Assembly (NCBI GenBank): GCA_963082975.1
Contig: OY720350.1
Span: 52,344,734-52,408,733, forward strand
DNA length: 64,000 nt
Direction of reading: 5' to 3'
DNA from: Labia minor
Taxonomy: Eukaryota; Arthropoda; Insecta; Dermaptera; Spongiphoridae
Part shown: positions 9,061 to 21,179 of the stretch, in pieces
Layout: each line of letters opens with the position of its first letter
How positions within the stretch are numbered: position 1 is the first letter of the stretch
The notes under the pieces: model-generated
The model's input: only the letters and a program-made list of their open reading frames with translations
Databases searched by the model: none
What the model was told of the DNA's origin: nothing
Translations under genes and position numbers: made by a program

Positions 9061-11179
9061 TTATACTTTCTTTAATTTTCTCAAGAATATCCTCTTTAAG
9101 TTTTTTTTTTTTCATTATATTTAATTTATTTTATTTTCAAATTAATATTTGTAAAAAATAAATATTTTTTTTTTGAAAAATACTGAAAATTATTTAATTC
9201 AATTTTATAATATCCATTAATATTATTATCTTATTTTATTTTAATTTTTGTTTGTACATTCATATTCTATAAATCTACCCCCTCCATCCCTACGCTTACA
9301 CAGTATAATTCTCTACTGAAATATCCTTTTTTATCTACTCATGTTTTCTATAAATTTAATTAAAAACTAATATATTTATAATAGATTAAATTAAAAATCC
9401 TTTTTTTTTTATATATTCTATCTAGATTTAATCTAGATTAAAAAAAAATTGCATTTATTTTGTTTTTATTATAAACTTTTATGCAAATTAAATAAAAAAA
9501 TATAATCATATAGTTAAATTATATTATATAATTTCGATATAATAGATTAACAAATGTAAATTTTTTATAATTTTATTTAATATCTATGAAAGACCAAATA
9601 AGTGGAATTTATTTTGTTATAAAAAAAATGGATATTTATTTTTATATTATTCTTGTCATGTTTTATATATTTAGCTAATTTATTTTAACATTTTAACATT
9701 GTATTTTTTGATCATTGGAAGTAAGAAACTAACAATTGTTGATATAGCAACTTGTTATATTTTTCCAATGTCTATAATAATATATAATAATAAAGTATTG
9801 TAAAACCAGAACTGGTATACCTAAAATAAATATGGATACTGTGTAAAATAGTGAATTTTATTCATAATCTAAGATAAATAATTTCCTACGAATATTTATA
9901 TATTATTTTCTACTAATTTGATTCTAATCGATAATTTTTTTCTTAAATTTATATAAAACAAATTGAGAAATATTTTTAAATTATTTGAATTGGAAACATA
10001 TTATTATATAATTATTATGTATAAATATTTGATATTAAGTGGGTTTGTTAAGATCGGCTAACCGGAAATGCTACTTTACATTATATTCCTTAAGTGGATT
10101 CTATTTAAACTTGCTATACAATAGCAAACAAAATTATCTTAAATATTAGGAATATTTTATTCACTTTGAATTACTCCCAAAGGAGGAGGCAAATTTTCAA
10201 AATGGCTCTGGTAGCTTTAATGATTTTTATTTAACATTATAATAATAACGAATATTTTTATATTGTTTAAAGTATTAAAAGATGGATAAATATAAACTAA
10301 AACTAAATATTTAAATCCAAAGAAAATTGTAAAAAAATAAGGTGGTAAATCTAATGAAAACTAAAAGCGCCCAAAGTTTTTAGTTGAATATGAAGTAATT
10401 CATCCATAAACTTTGTCAGGCTTATAGAAAAATATTTTGTTCTTTTTAGTCCATTGGAAAAACGTTATTTTATAAAATTTATTTATATTTATATTCTTTA
10501 TTAACCCGATATTAACCCTTGGTCTCGCAGACTAAGACCCAGAATCTCCAAAATATTCCTATCTTAATAATTTCTTGAAAATGGCGCCAAAATGGGTGCC
10601 GAAACGTCGAGAAAACAATAAAAAATACGTGATTATAAATCTAATAGTTATAATAACTAAAACTAACATATATATATATATATATATAATAAAAATACTC
10701 TTGATTTCTTTCATATATTATCAATTGATCTTTTAAAAATATCATATTTATTTAATAAGTTCTATTTTAATCATTTTTTCCCCAAAACATACAAGGTCAT
10801 CCGTGATTGATCGTCCATCATCAATTCTTCCTTCCCATTTAAATAAATCTATGAATATTATCCAGACAATTTTTAGTTTATTTATACAATAATTTGTTCT
10901 TCCTGGAATTTTCATCTTCAGAGAGAATAAATAACGAAAATTAATCATTTAAAACTTTAACTTTTTTTCTCTATATATTTATGAATATTATTTTTTTTTT
11001 ATTAAAAATAAAAAAAAAATTAAACTAATCGATTTGAATTTGTATTTAATTACCAATTATTTTTTGTTTAAATTTTTTACTTATTTAATCTTATCACATT
11101 GAAAAAAATAAAAGTATGAATTTAGAATCAATAAGAAAAATATAAAATAAAATAAAAATACAAAAAATAATATAGAAAA
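9061..11179. other. A+T-rich sequence with one Penelope-like motif
   Basis: Mostly unique A+T-rich DNA with a short (TA)n at ~10669-10688. The one distinct segment is at 10564-10605, where GGCGCC and GGGTGCC flank a short loop and CGAAACGTCG follows; it is listed separately. The small minus-strand frame at 10748-10948 has no recognisable features. Confidence 0.55.
10564..10605 (+). other. Stem-loop plus CGAAACGTCG motif, possibly from a Penelope-like element
   Basis: GGCGCC can pair with GGTGCC across an A-rich loop, and CGAAACGTCG follows. A related stretch is at 28290-28318. Such 'stem then CGAAAC' segments recall the ends of Penelope-like retroelements, some of which carry hammerhead ribozymes. 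The canonical CTGATGA half of the ribozyme core is absent, so catalytic activity is not supported. Confidence 0.3.
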
Positions 11180-11400
11180 TTTCTTTTTGAGAGTCAAAGG
11201 CATGTCATGTGTCGTTTGAAGATTGGTTTTGTTTCTCTATTTTGTAGTCAAAGGAGGACCGTTTGACCAAATCTTGGATGCAAGTCGTGTCCTTGTATCT
11301 CTTCTTCTTCCCTTTGTGTCGGATGGACCAGAGGCGCATAGCAATCATTGCTAGCGGTACCTCCACCTTTCTTTTCCTATTAACATTTCTCTTCCATCAT
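11180..11400. other. G+C-richer island with paired GTCAAAGG motifs
   Basis: GTCAAAGG occurs twice, at about 11194 and 11248. It fits the TCF-type motif CTTTGA(C) on the other strand, and also nuclear-receptor half sites. TTTGACCAAAT lies nearby. No long open frame crosses it. It is a candidate enhancer on motif grounds only. Confidence 0.3.
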
Positions 11401-13683
11401 TCTCCTTGCATTTATATATCATTCATTTAATAATTCCATCCATTAAATCTTAATTAATTAATAATACTAATAATAATAATAATCAAAAGATAAGATTTTC
11501 TATAAATTCATTGGGATCCACTAACAAATTGTTGAATGATTCATTATAATGAAAACAATTCATATATCTCAACGTTAATTTTAAATATTCATAGCATTTC
11601 AATGCTGTAAAATGTATACTATTGCTCTAGTTTCACCACAGACAGACCATTTACTGAAAATTGTGTTTTTCGACTCCAGGGAAATATCGAATTCAAATTT
11701 TTAGATTATGGATATATGTTTATGGAATACGATATTAGTAAATGAAAGTAAAAAAAAAAAAATCAAAAGTTTTTTTTTTTTGTTCTTGTTAATTTACATT
11801 TATTTACTTTTATTTTTATACAACTTGACTTTTAAAAATAATAAAAAAAAAAAAATAGTCGATTAGTACAATAAAATGGATTATTTTTCTTCTTCTAGTC
11901 TGTTTTAACATTATTTTCAATCGATCCTTTTCTTTCTTGGAATCCAGGTATCTATAATATAATTTACATTTTATTTTTAACATGTTTTATTTTTTTTTTT
12001 TTTTTTTTTTGCAATCCTTTCGTTCTTTTTTTCTCTGTCCCTGAATATCCAGATTGCATTCAAATCGTTGAACTAGGGTATCTGTTCGTTTTCATTTCAA
12101 TATAAAATGAAAAATATTACAATCCCCTTTATTAGGATAACGGTACATATATTTAAAAAAAAATAACATTTCGTGTGTTGAATAAAAAAATTAGTAAGTA
12201 TTAATTTTTTTTTTTTTTTTGTGAATTAATAAATATCATATTTTTGGATTTGAATATTAGAACAGGTTTAAAAAATGATGAAATGAATTTAGAAAAACTA
12301 TATTTTTAAAGTACATTAATATTGTAAGTAAATAAATAAATTATCCTAAATAATTTCCAATTAATATTACTAATTAATAAATTATTAAACAAACATTTTA
12401 TAGTTGTATTAATATTCAATATATTTAATTTGAATTTAGTAAATACAAATAAAATACGACCAATAATGGCTGAAATGCTGAAACGGCTGTATTTCAAATT
12501 TTAATAAGGTTTATATCATATTATATAATATCTTATATTTGTATTTTTTATTATATATATTTTAAACATTTAAAAAGATTAAATTTTTTTTCAATTATTT
12601 TTAATTATGTATTTAATTCATTTAATTTGGAAAATAACATCATTTTATAATAAAGTCCTCGCATATTGATGAAAAAGAACCTTGGATATCTTATTAATTT
12701 TCCATCAATCAAATTTGTAAATCAATTACATCAAATATTTCAAAATGATTGTCAAATAAATACTAAAATTAAATATAAAATAAAATTTACACTGTATTAA
12801 ATTTCATTGAGAAAAAAAGTAATATTTTATCTGGCCTATTAATTACAATTAATTTTGTTTATCATCTTTATTGAGTTTTCTTCATATTATCCAAATGATG
12901 GATTAATCCCTGACTTAAGATATTTAAAATTTCACCCTCCACCTTTCAACGAGCTTAAAATATATCACCTATCAATTTCAAAAGAATATATTTATATCGA
13001 AAATGGTGGTAGTACTAAAATAAAGGAAGAGAGGGTTTTATTTTTTCTTCCTGCAAGACGACTACCTGTCAAGGGCAGTAATGTTGTATCTCATTACAGG
13101 AACGTCATCGGCAGAAGATGAATATAAAAATATAAAAAAATAATCTTATCAATTTCACATCGGATCCATCTTTCTTTTTCTATTCTCCAAATTCATTGGT
13201 TCTGATGGCTAAAGTTCATTTAACTTCTCTTTAATTTTCTCGCTTTCGTGTTTTATTTTTATATACATACAGAAAAATTGGATAATTTTATGGATGAGTT
13301 GAATAATAACGATTAAAATACAAAGGGAAATGTGTCATTCTCTGTCTGAGCTTAATCCACACTTTACTCCAAAATGAGAGAGAAGTTTAAATTAAATAAC
13401 TACCAAGAGACAAACATTTTATTATATTTGACCTCCATTTTTATAGGCATTCAATGGGTTTTATAGGGCAAACATAATACAAATAATTATATTAACTTAC
13501 GATGTAAACTTATTTATATTATATACCAGTGTATTTTTTATTTACATTTTTTTTTCTCAATAAATCGGAAGCCCTCACAGGTTAAAAAATAAGTTTTTTT
13601 TTAAGTTACTTGATAGAAAATAATTATAAAATTCATAAACATAAAATAAAAACGCTATATGTATGTAGGTCATAGGCAAATCA
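11401..13683. other. A+T-rich sequence, no gene seen
   Basis: Long T and A tracts occur near 11750, 11990 and 12205. A slightly G+C-richer patch at ~13000-13110 lies in a short open frame without recognisable motifs. No element ends were identified. Confidence 0.55.
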
Positions 13684-14067
13684 CAATTTTAGGAAAATAG
13701 CATTTGGCCAAATAGCTTCAACTATTATTTCATTTCAATTTGACTAGGAAAATAGCTCAGAAAATGTTGGACATTTATTGGACAGACAGATGAACAGAAA
13801 AAATACCCAAATATTTTTTATTTTCAAAAAAATTTTTAATCAATTAAACCAATTTAATAAGGAAACGAATATTTAAAAAAAAATGATATAAACAAAATAA
13901 TTTAATAAATAATTAAAGTAAATTCTTTGCCATTGTCGCTCTGCAAAATTATTGGGGCTCCCTGCTCTAAAGTTATGGCAAGCTGAAGTTAGATAAATAT
14001 ACAAAAAAAAAAAAAATTTGAATATTTTCATAATTGGCTACTGTAATAGTTAAAGCAAGATTTAGCT

Positions 14068-14078
14068 AAATGGCTTTT
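14068..14078. repeat. Target-site duplication of the SINE, left copy
   Basis: AAATGGCTTTT here is repeated exactly at 14348-14358, bracketing the SINE. Confidence 0.85.
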
Positions 14079-14347
14079 CTTCTTCTTAAGGTGCCGTCTC
14101 CCTTAAGGAGTTTGGATATCATCATGACTAGGATAGCCTTAGAAGCCACCCAGCCATGATGATTTTTCTTGGGAATGTTAATGCGGTGATTTCCCGTTGC
14201 CTTCCGCATGTATAGAACCAGGAACTGACAGTTCCGGGAGCTGGAGGCAGATGATGTTAAATTGAAAATTTTTGTGCTTAGTTGGAATCGAACGCCGAAT
14301 TCTTGCGTGGAAACTTGGTATCCTACGCTCTCGGCTACCCTGCCTCA
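14079..14347 (-). mobile_element. tRNA-derived SINE with target-site duplication
   Basis: Read on the minus strand, the element opens with a tRNA-like head: an A-box-like TAGCCGAGAGCG and, about 45 bp downstream, a good B box GTTCGATTCC. These would form an internal RNA polymerase III promoter. A body follows containing GGAAGGCAACGGGAAATCAC and CCCAAGAAAAATCATCATGG, which I recall as typical of a central domain shared by insect SINEs (not searched). It ends in an (AAG)n-like tail. An exact 11-bp duplication flanks it. Being whole with an intact duplication, it is fairly young. Confidence 0.9.
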
Positions 14348-14388
14348 AAATGGCTTTTATCTAAGCAAATGCTATTTTCCTAAAATTG

Positions 14389-15790
14389 CCATTGACATAT
14401 ACAAAAAGACAACTATATTGATTAACAAAATATTAACAAATTTAATCCATCATAGATTTATTATTAATTATTATATAATTTTATAATAAGAATTATAAAT
14501 ATTCATGAATTTTAAAATTTCTTATAAATTAAAATAAAAAATAATAGACCATATAACAAATATTAACTAGTTTGTTTAATGTAAAATATAAAAGAATATT
14601 TAGTGTGTTAAGTTATTTTTTCTAATTTAAATTGCTATTAGAAATTTTGTTGAAAATTGTTTGTCTTGTTTTTGTTTTTACATTTTGTTTTTATTTCTAA
14701 TCAAATTTCATTTAATTAAATAAATTGAAATATTGTGTATTTTTTTTTCTTTCTTCATTAATTAAATTTAAATTAAATTAAATTTACAACTTTTCAACTA
14801 GACATCGAGTAGGAAGAAAATACTCTTTATGAACTGTTATCAAATATTTATTAAAATTAAATTTAATCTACTTTGAAAAACTTTTAAATATTAATTAACT
14901 TTTTATCATCGCTTTGTAAAGCTATAATTATAATAATATTAAATTTTTAACATAATTCTTACATTATTACAATTTTATATATAGGTATTTCTAAATATGT
15001 TTATTTTTCGTTGTACTCATTTGAACGATTGTACATATTTTTTGATTATGATTGTTTCGATTGAAAAACCAGTAAAGATCTAAATCGAATTTAAATAAAT
15101 TAATTTCTATTGGGCTTGTAGTTGAAATTTATTATTCATTTAACGGTCAAAACAAAAAAAAAAAACAAAATTAAAATATGTAATATTTAAATAATTCTCT
15201 TTGAGCTCATCAATCTCGAATCCCAATATTAATAATTTTGCACAATATCTGTTTTCTTTCATTATTAAAATAATTAATTATTTTGTATTTGTTTAACCTG
15301 AGATAAATTTCCCATTTTTGAGGTATATACTTTTGATATTACAAGATATTGTTGTATTGTTATGAATAAAATTATAAAGCGAATGAAGATATGAAATGTT
15401 TAATATTTATTTTCTGAAAAATAAGAATGTTAATGATTCAGAAACATAATATCCATAATAAATATTAATTAACATTTATTTTCAAGCAAAGAATTTTATT
15501 TTATTTTATTTTTTGTTCATATTTTATATTTAAAATAAGAAAAGACTTTTTTTTCAAAAAAAAAAAAATTAAATTTTATCTACTTTCTCGATTCTGGTCG
15601 ATGACTTAGATTATTTACTATTATTTTTTATATCTTATAATGATAAAAAATCTTTTTATCTTCACTCTCTCTCTCTTCCTTTCTATCTTGCGGTGCATTA
15701 AAATTCATCCCTTCACCTGAATGATATTCATTATATATTACATTCTCTCTCTCTCTCTCTTTCTTCTTTTGCTCTGATATAAATCCTTGT
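14389..15790. other. A+T-rich sequence, no gene seen
   Basis: This is unique A+T-rich DNA. (TC)n tracts at about 15665-15680 and 15744-15762 lead up to the splice-type motif at 15826. Confidence 0.6.
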
Positions 15791-15797
15791 CTGATGT

Positions 15798-15832
15798 TAA
15801 TCAATTTTTCTCTTCTTTGTTTCAGGTAAGAA
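15798..15832 (+). promoter_or_regulatory. Candidate recursive-splicing ratchet point
   Basis: A pyrimidine-rich tract (TTTTTCTCTTCTTTGTTTC) ends in CAG at 15825 and is followed at once by GTAAGAAA from 15826. A branch-like GTTAATC lies about 30 bp upstream. A 3' splice site fused to a 5' splice site gives a zero-length exon, the form of ratchet points in long Drosophila introns. The strand implies a host transcript running left to right. Confidence 0.6.
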
Positions 15833-15849
15833 ACGATTTGTTTTTATTT

Positions 15850-16289
15850 TCGACATTCTTCATATAATATCGTAAGTAATATTTATTTTCAATAGTCAAA
15901 AATGATATTCACAGTTTAAAGTTTGATTTAAAAGAATTGGGAGAAGGTAAAAATTGGATGGGGTGGCGTTCAAAAAAATTTTAAAACTCAATAACTTGAC
16001 AAAGATATAGCTGAAAAAGAGAGGGAATTTATTACCAATATGTGTATTAGTATTTTCCACTTATTATATTTTATTGCATTATTTTTATAAATAATCTGTC
16101 AATAAGCAAATCAAAGTTCCTCTTTAGAAGTATTTATATACTTATCTATTTTTATTTTATATTCTGTAAAAATATCTTTTAAATGCTTCTATTTTATATA
16201 AATTTTCCGCTTGGTGATAAAAAAACATTTAAGAATTCCAAAAAAAAAAAAAAAAAGATTAAATTATCCTTCGTCCTGTTTCTCTCTTT
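15850..16289. other. A+T-rich sequence, no gene seen
   Basis: Nothing recognisable. It ends in an A run at ~16239-16257. Confidence 0.55.
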
Positions 16290-16460
16290 CTCTTCTGACT
16301 CTCCTTAAGATCTGCAATCCACCCTTTCACTTTTTCGGAGTGAATGATCTATTAACCTGTTGTTTTACGGGAAACGAACCCACTCATTCAAGGACAACCT
16401 GTGAGTTGCCTGGATGCTGAATCCTGACCATCATCAGACACTCGGTTGTGTCTCGTACAA
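16290..16460 (+). other. G+C-richer island; possible short exon 16310-16400
   Basis: A strong pyrimidine tract (TTTCTCTCTTTCTCTTCTGA) runs to CTTAAG at 16309. GTGAGT starts at 16401, after CCT rather than AG. The 91 bases between are open in one frame and contain two Cys-Cys/Cys positions, but I recognise no protein family. It may equally be a conserved non-coding element. Confidence 0.25.
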
Positions 16461-19349
16461 AAGAAATTATTCTTAAACCAATCATAAAAAAAAACATTCT
16501 ATTTTTATTATTTTCATTCAAATTTCATTATTAATAACAAATTTTAATTTTCTATTATTTCGTAGGAATATATTTTCAAAAAATCTTATATTATTTTTAT
16601 TATTATTATTATCATTATTAAATCAAAAATATTTCAATTTTTCGTTTTTATATAATAATTTTTTTTTATCAATTCGTTTAAAATGTAATAAATCATTTAA
16701 AAATTGTATAAATCTTTTTTGGGCCAAAAAGTTCAGGGCCCATTTTAATATTCATTTTTATTAACAAAATTATTATTTTTTTATTATAGTAAAAAAAAAG
16801 TTCGATTCCTTGTTTTCAATATTAAACATAAACGTAACTGTTAAAAAATAATTTCATATGATAATTGAAGATATATATATAAATTTCCAATCAAGATAAT
16901 CATATATAGTAACATATATACTTTTTTGTTTGTCTGTTAAAACTAAATTTCTTTCTAAATATATGTTTATTTTATAATCATATAAACATTGATTATATTA
17001 ATGTAAAAAAAAAAAAAATTCACTCATATTGGGGGTGGCAAGGATTTAAATAAAAAAATACAAAAATTCAAATTATTTGAATTTTTTTTAGGTTTAAAAA
17101 TTTATTATATAAATATATTTATATATTTCTTTATTATTCAAAAAATTATTAAAAAAACGATCAATTTATTCCAATATACGTTGATTAGCTTTTTTATTCA
17201 TATCTTAAGAATTAAAAAGTGATTTTAACTATAAAGACAAAGTAATTCTCAATATTAAATTTTCAATTTAGATTTCTGATTAAAAATATTTTATATGAAA
17301 TTCTGATGCAATTATTTAAATATTAAAAAGACTTTAACAAATATTTATCTATTAGATTTCTTTTATATCTAATATATTTTTTATTTTTTTGTTTCTTAAG
17401 TACCAATGTTTTTTTTATTTAATTTAAAATAAAATATTTTTCTCATTAAAATTATTAATTTTCATTTAATTTGATAAATGATTTATTCTTTATGCAGTCA
17501 CTGAAATTATTTTTTATTTTATTTTATTTTATATTTTTGTTCATTGCCAATTGATTGGTTCAGGTTTTTCAGGGGCGGGGCATGCAAGGTTCTTAAGATT
17601 TTCTTCGGCCGGTTCGTTGATGCGTGACGGCCGCCGGAAGTCAATTTGAACTTGAAAATGAACAGAACAGGAAAAAAAAGTTAACCAAGTAATGTAATGT
17701 GGACGTACTTGTTATTTACAAATATATATATATATATATAAATGAGTAAAATTTTCAGAAATTATTATTCTGCTCGAAAGTATTCTTAAGAACATGCAAT
17801 TTTCATAAAAAATAAATAAATAATAATAATAATGGAGAATTATTAGAATGAAATGAAACCGGAAAAAAGAAATACGTAGAAATTAACAAAAAAAAAAATT
17901 CACCAATCTTTATTATTTAGAATTCATTAATTTGAAATCGAATACAATTTTAAATCATAAACTTTATTTAACTTATAGTAATATTTTGTAAAACTATTCA
18001 TATTTTTATGATAATATCAATTTCAAAATCAATCTAATAAAATAAAGATTCGATAAACTAATAATAACAATAACTAATTAAGGATTAAACCATTTTTTTC
18101 GGTTAGTTTTTCACAAGTGAAAGTTTTAATTTTAATTTCAACGTTACTATTTGTTATTAAATTTTATAAATTTATTTTCAATTAGATAATGTTGAAATAT
18201 GTTTATAAAAAAATAAAATTATATAAATATTTTAAAAAATATTTCATTTTTATTACTTTTAAATAACGATTACTACATTGTTTTAGTTCAATTTATTATT
18301 ATGTGTTATTATTATTTTGATTGGAGGTCGTCATGTTAGAATATTACACTACACTCATATTATTTTGTTTTCAATAAATTATCCCAAAATAAATAATAAA
18401 TAACTAAAATATGAATATTAATAAGTACTATGGATATTTATTGGAGTAGCTGTAATTCGTTTACACAGAACTAAAATATTGGAATATTAGATTTTTTTAT
18501 ATTAGCATTATATTTACTTACAATGCAAATACAAAATTTTTAATTTTAACAATCATTACATATTATTTATATACAAAATTCACAAATTATACATGTTTAT
18601 TGTTTAGATTTATGTTACAAGCAAATATTCACAAATCAATTGCTATTTTTTTTTAGTTTATTTATTTAGCCCCCCTAAGGCGACATACTCTTACCTTACA
18701 TAGATGACTCCAAAACCGGATTATTACATCCTAGACTATCGCTTGCTGGACATGACTAGAGTAAATACTAAAAAAATACTTTTTTATACAATAGTTATAA
18801 AGCTTAAATTTAAAATAAATATATTAATTTACTTTTTTTGAATATTACGAATATTTTTTGTAAAGTATTGATTATTTGGTATTTTTTATATATTTTAAGA
18901 CTTTTAAATCGCCTCTTACATAATCCTAATAGTCATCACAGACGATTGACTTCTAATTGAAGAATTAGTAACGTTTTCTTCTAACTTATAAGGAAAATCA
19001 TAATTAAAGATAATTCTAAAGACGAGACACAAAAATTTTAATATTACTTCTATTTTTTATAAAACATAATTATTTTACATCTTATTCTAAGTTTTATATT
19101 TTATATCTTTTTTTTTATTTTTTCTCTGATTAATCCAACAAAATCTTGTCATACTTAATTCTTTTACATGTGTACTATTTAAACAAACTAATATGAAAAC
19201 AAAATAATATTTGTTAAAATTATTTCTCATTTTGTTTTGTTTTTGTATTATGTTTTAATTTTTTTTAAGTGCACTACAATTCAAGTGTAGTAATGTGTCA
19301 TTCGTTTCTTTTGTAATTTCGTAAAAGATTTTATAAACAACTTAAATAA
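16461..19349. other. A+T-rich sequence with one small G+C-rich patch
   Basis: Mostly unique A+T-rich DNA. The patch at 17560-17660 contains GGGGCGGGGCATGC, CGGCCGG and GACGGCCGCCGG and is the most G+C-rich ~80 bp for several kilobases. A moderately complex patch lies at 18668-18770. No credible open frame was seen. Confidence 0.55.
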
Positions 19350-19610
19350 AGTTCTTACGGTCGCGGTATTCAACCCGCTCACTTGATTGAAGGGGGTTTT
19401 TTTACGATGCATGTGTTATAAAACGCGTGTGGAATGAAAACAGCAACTTGAGGGCGGAAAGAAACAGACCAGGGACGAGGAAGAGGTTGGGGAAGGGGAG
19501 TAAAAGGAATTCAATTGCCCCGTGACCTGGTAGCTTCTTCTTTTTCTTGTCTTCCACAGTGGAATTAACATTCTCTCTTTGACGTTTTATCACTGGTAGT
19601 TTCCTCTTTG
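19350..19610. other. G+C-richer island
   Basis: The island includes CGGTCGCGG and AAAACGCGTGTGG, a purine-rich central run, and on its right a (CTT)n-like stretch. The 63-codon minus-strand frame here has no recognisable motif. It may be a regulatory element. Confidence 0.3.
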
Positions 19611-19611
19611 G

Positions 19612-19612
<1 letters not shown>

Positions 19613-19651
<39 letters not shown>
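19613..19651. repeat. (TA)n microsatellite
   Basis: An uninterrupted TA dinucleotide tract of about 39 bp. Confidence 0.95.
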
Positions 19652-19653
<2 letters not shown>

Positions 19654-20675
19654 CAACTTGTTTACAAGTGAGTAGACCTTGATATAAACCTCTTTCTTTG
19701 AGTTTTAATCCTTTATCATTATCTCCCTCTCTCTTTCCTTCTTACTTACTGTCCCTTTTTTACCTTACAAACATTTTCCAAATGAAAAGTTTGAAAATCT
19801 CGAGGCGACAGGTTTAGTCATCTTAGTTGATGGTTGCACTTTATGTCACATAAAAAATCACCACCTTACCTCAAAAAGGTCTTAAATAGGTTATCTATAT
19901 GTCACTAGAAGCTTTACGCAGCTTTCTAAGGAGAATAAAAATATAATCTACGCAACTCCTTTTATGTCATATCAAAAATATATTGCATTTTCAATCGCCA
20001 TTTTTTTTTTTACCTCAAAAAAATATTCGTATGTCCAATAGACTTTGTGCCCCTGAAAATTATGCAACCGTTCAATCGTTAGAAATGTTTTTTTTTTTTA
20101 ATTAAATAAGTATACTTACTTACTTATATTTTTTTCTTTATATAAGAATACATATATAAATTATATAAATCATTTATAAGAGAATATAAATTTAATTCTC
20201 TTTATAAATTCTTATGAAGTGAATTCTTGTTCGGAAAATATTATTTTCATTTTTATACCAAACAAAAAAAAAAGGACTTTACATAATACATTTAAAGAGA
20301 TCTAATTCTAGGAGTCTTACGAAAAATATTTAAAAAATCTTAAGACCAATGAGATTGCTTGTATTATCAATTGTTCAATTCATGTATAAACATGAAAATA
20401 TTAGATAATTTAAAAAAAATAATATCAGAAAAATATTTACTAGTCGTATTTTATTTCCAATTGAAAACTAAAAATACTGTATTTTCTTATTGATTATTCA
20501 TATATTTTTCTAAAATTTTGAGTGAAAGGGATATAAATCTTATCTTTTTTCATTTTCAATAATTGATTAAAAATTTCTCTAAGTATTCAAAATATGAAAA
20601 ATCACATAAATTCTTAAATTATAAAAAAACATTTGATTCTCAATCTTTCTTCTTGATCTCTTTATTGTATTCTAT

Positions 20676-20712
<37 letters not shown>

Positions 20713-21179
20713 TGTACTGATTTGAAAAGTGACATTGTGACTTAGTGAATTCATATTTATATTATATATATAAATATATTTCTCCCATAAATAATTCTTC
20801 AAATGTATGATTTATTTTGTTTTTGCTACATATATGAATATTAATTTCATTGGTTTGTTTAATTATAGTCTTGGATGGAAAATTTCTATGAATCCAAAAT
20901 CACGAAAGATTTATCATCAAGAAAGATCATGAAAAAAAGATTAAGATATAAAATTCTCTTGAAAAATCAAAGGATAAATATCTAGGAATAAAAAAATTCT
21001 AGGAATAAAGTATACGTGTGTTTCAAAATAATATAATTATAAACAGACATTGAAATTTTATTTTCAAATAAATAAAAGAATTTTATTTTTCTACTATTGA
21101 TTATTAATTAATAAGGAATTAAGACAGGAAAATTGTTTCAAAATCTTTGTTTTTTTTTTGTTTTTTTTTGGGCATTTAA
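19652..21179. other. A+T-rich sequence, no gene seen
   Basis: Includes a second (AT)n tract at about 20680-20709. The small open frame crossing it encodes an Ile-Tyr run from the microsatellite and is not a gene. Confidence 0.6.

Larger units (their letters stand above)
13684..14388. mobile_element. Inverted-repeat DNA element interrupted by a SINE
   Basis: A 23-bp perfect inverted repeat bounds the element. The left arm is 13684-13706 (starting CAATTTTAGGAAAATAG) and the right arm is 14366-14388. Imperfect pairing continues inward: the AAATAGCTTCAACTATTA region on the left matches TAATAGTTAAAGC...AGCTAAATGG on the right, so each arm is roughly 50 bp. The right arm is split by the SINE at 14079-14347. 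Without the SINE and one copy of its target duplication the element is about 425 bp, a MITE-like size. No clear target duplication of the element itself was found. Confidence 0.75.

Noticed and set aside
11923-11950. CCAG/GTATCT after a pyrimidine tract as a ratchet point
   Set aside because: The 5' splice half is weak and a GGAA break interrupts the tract.
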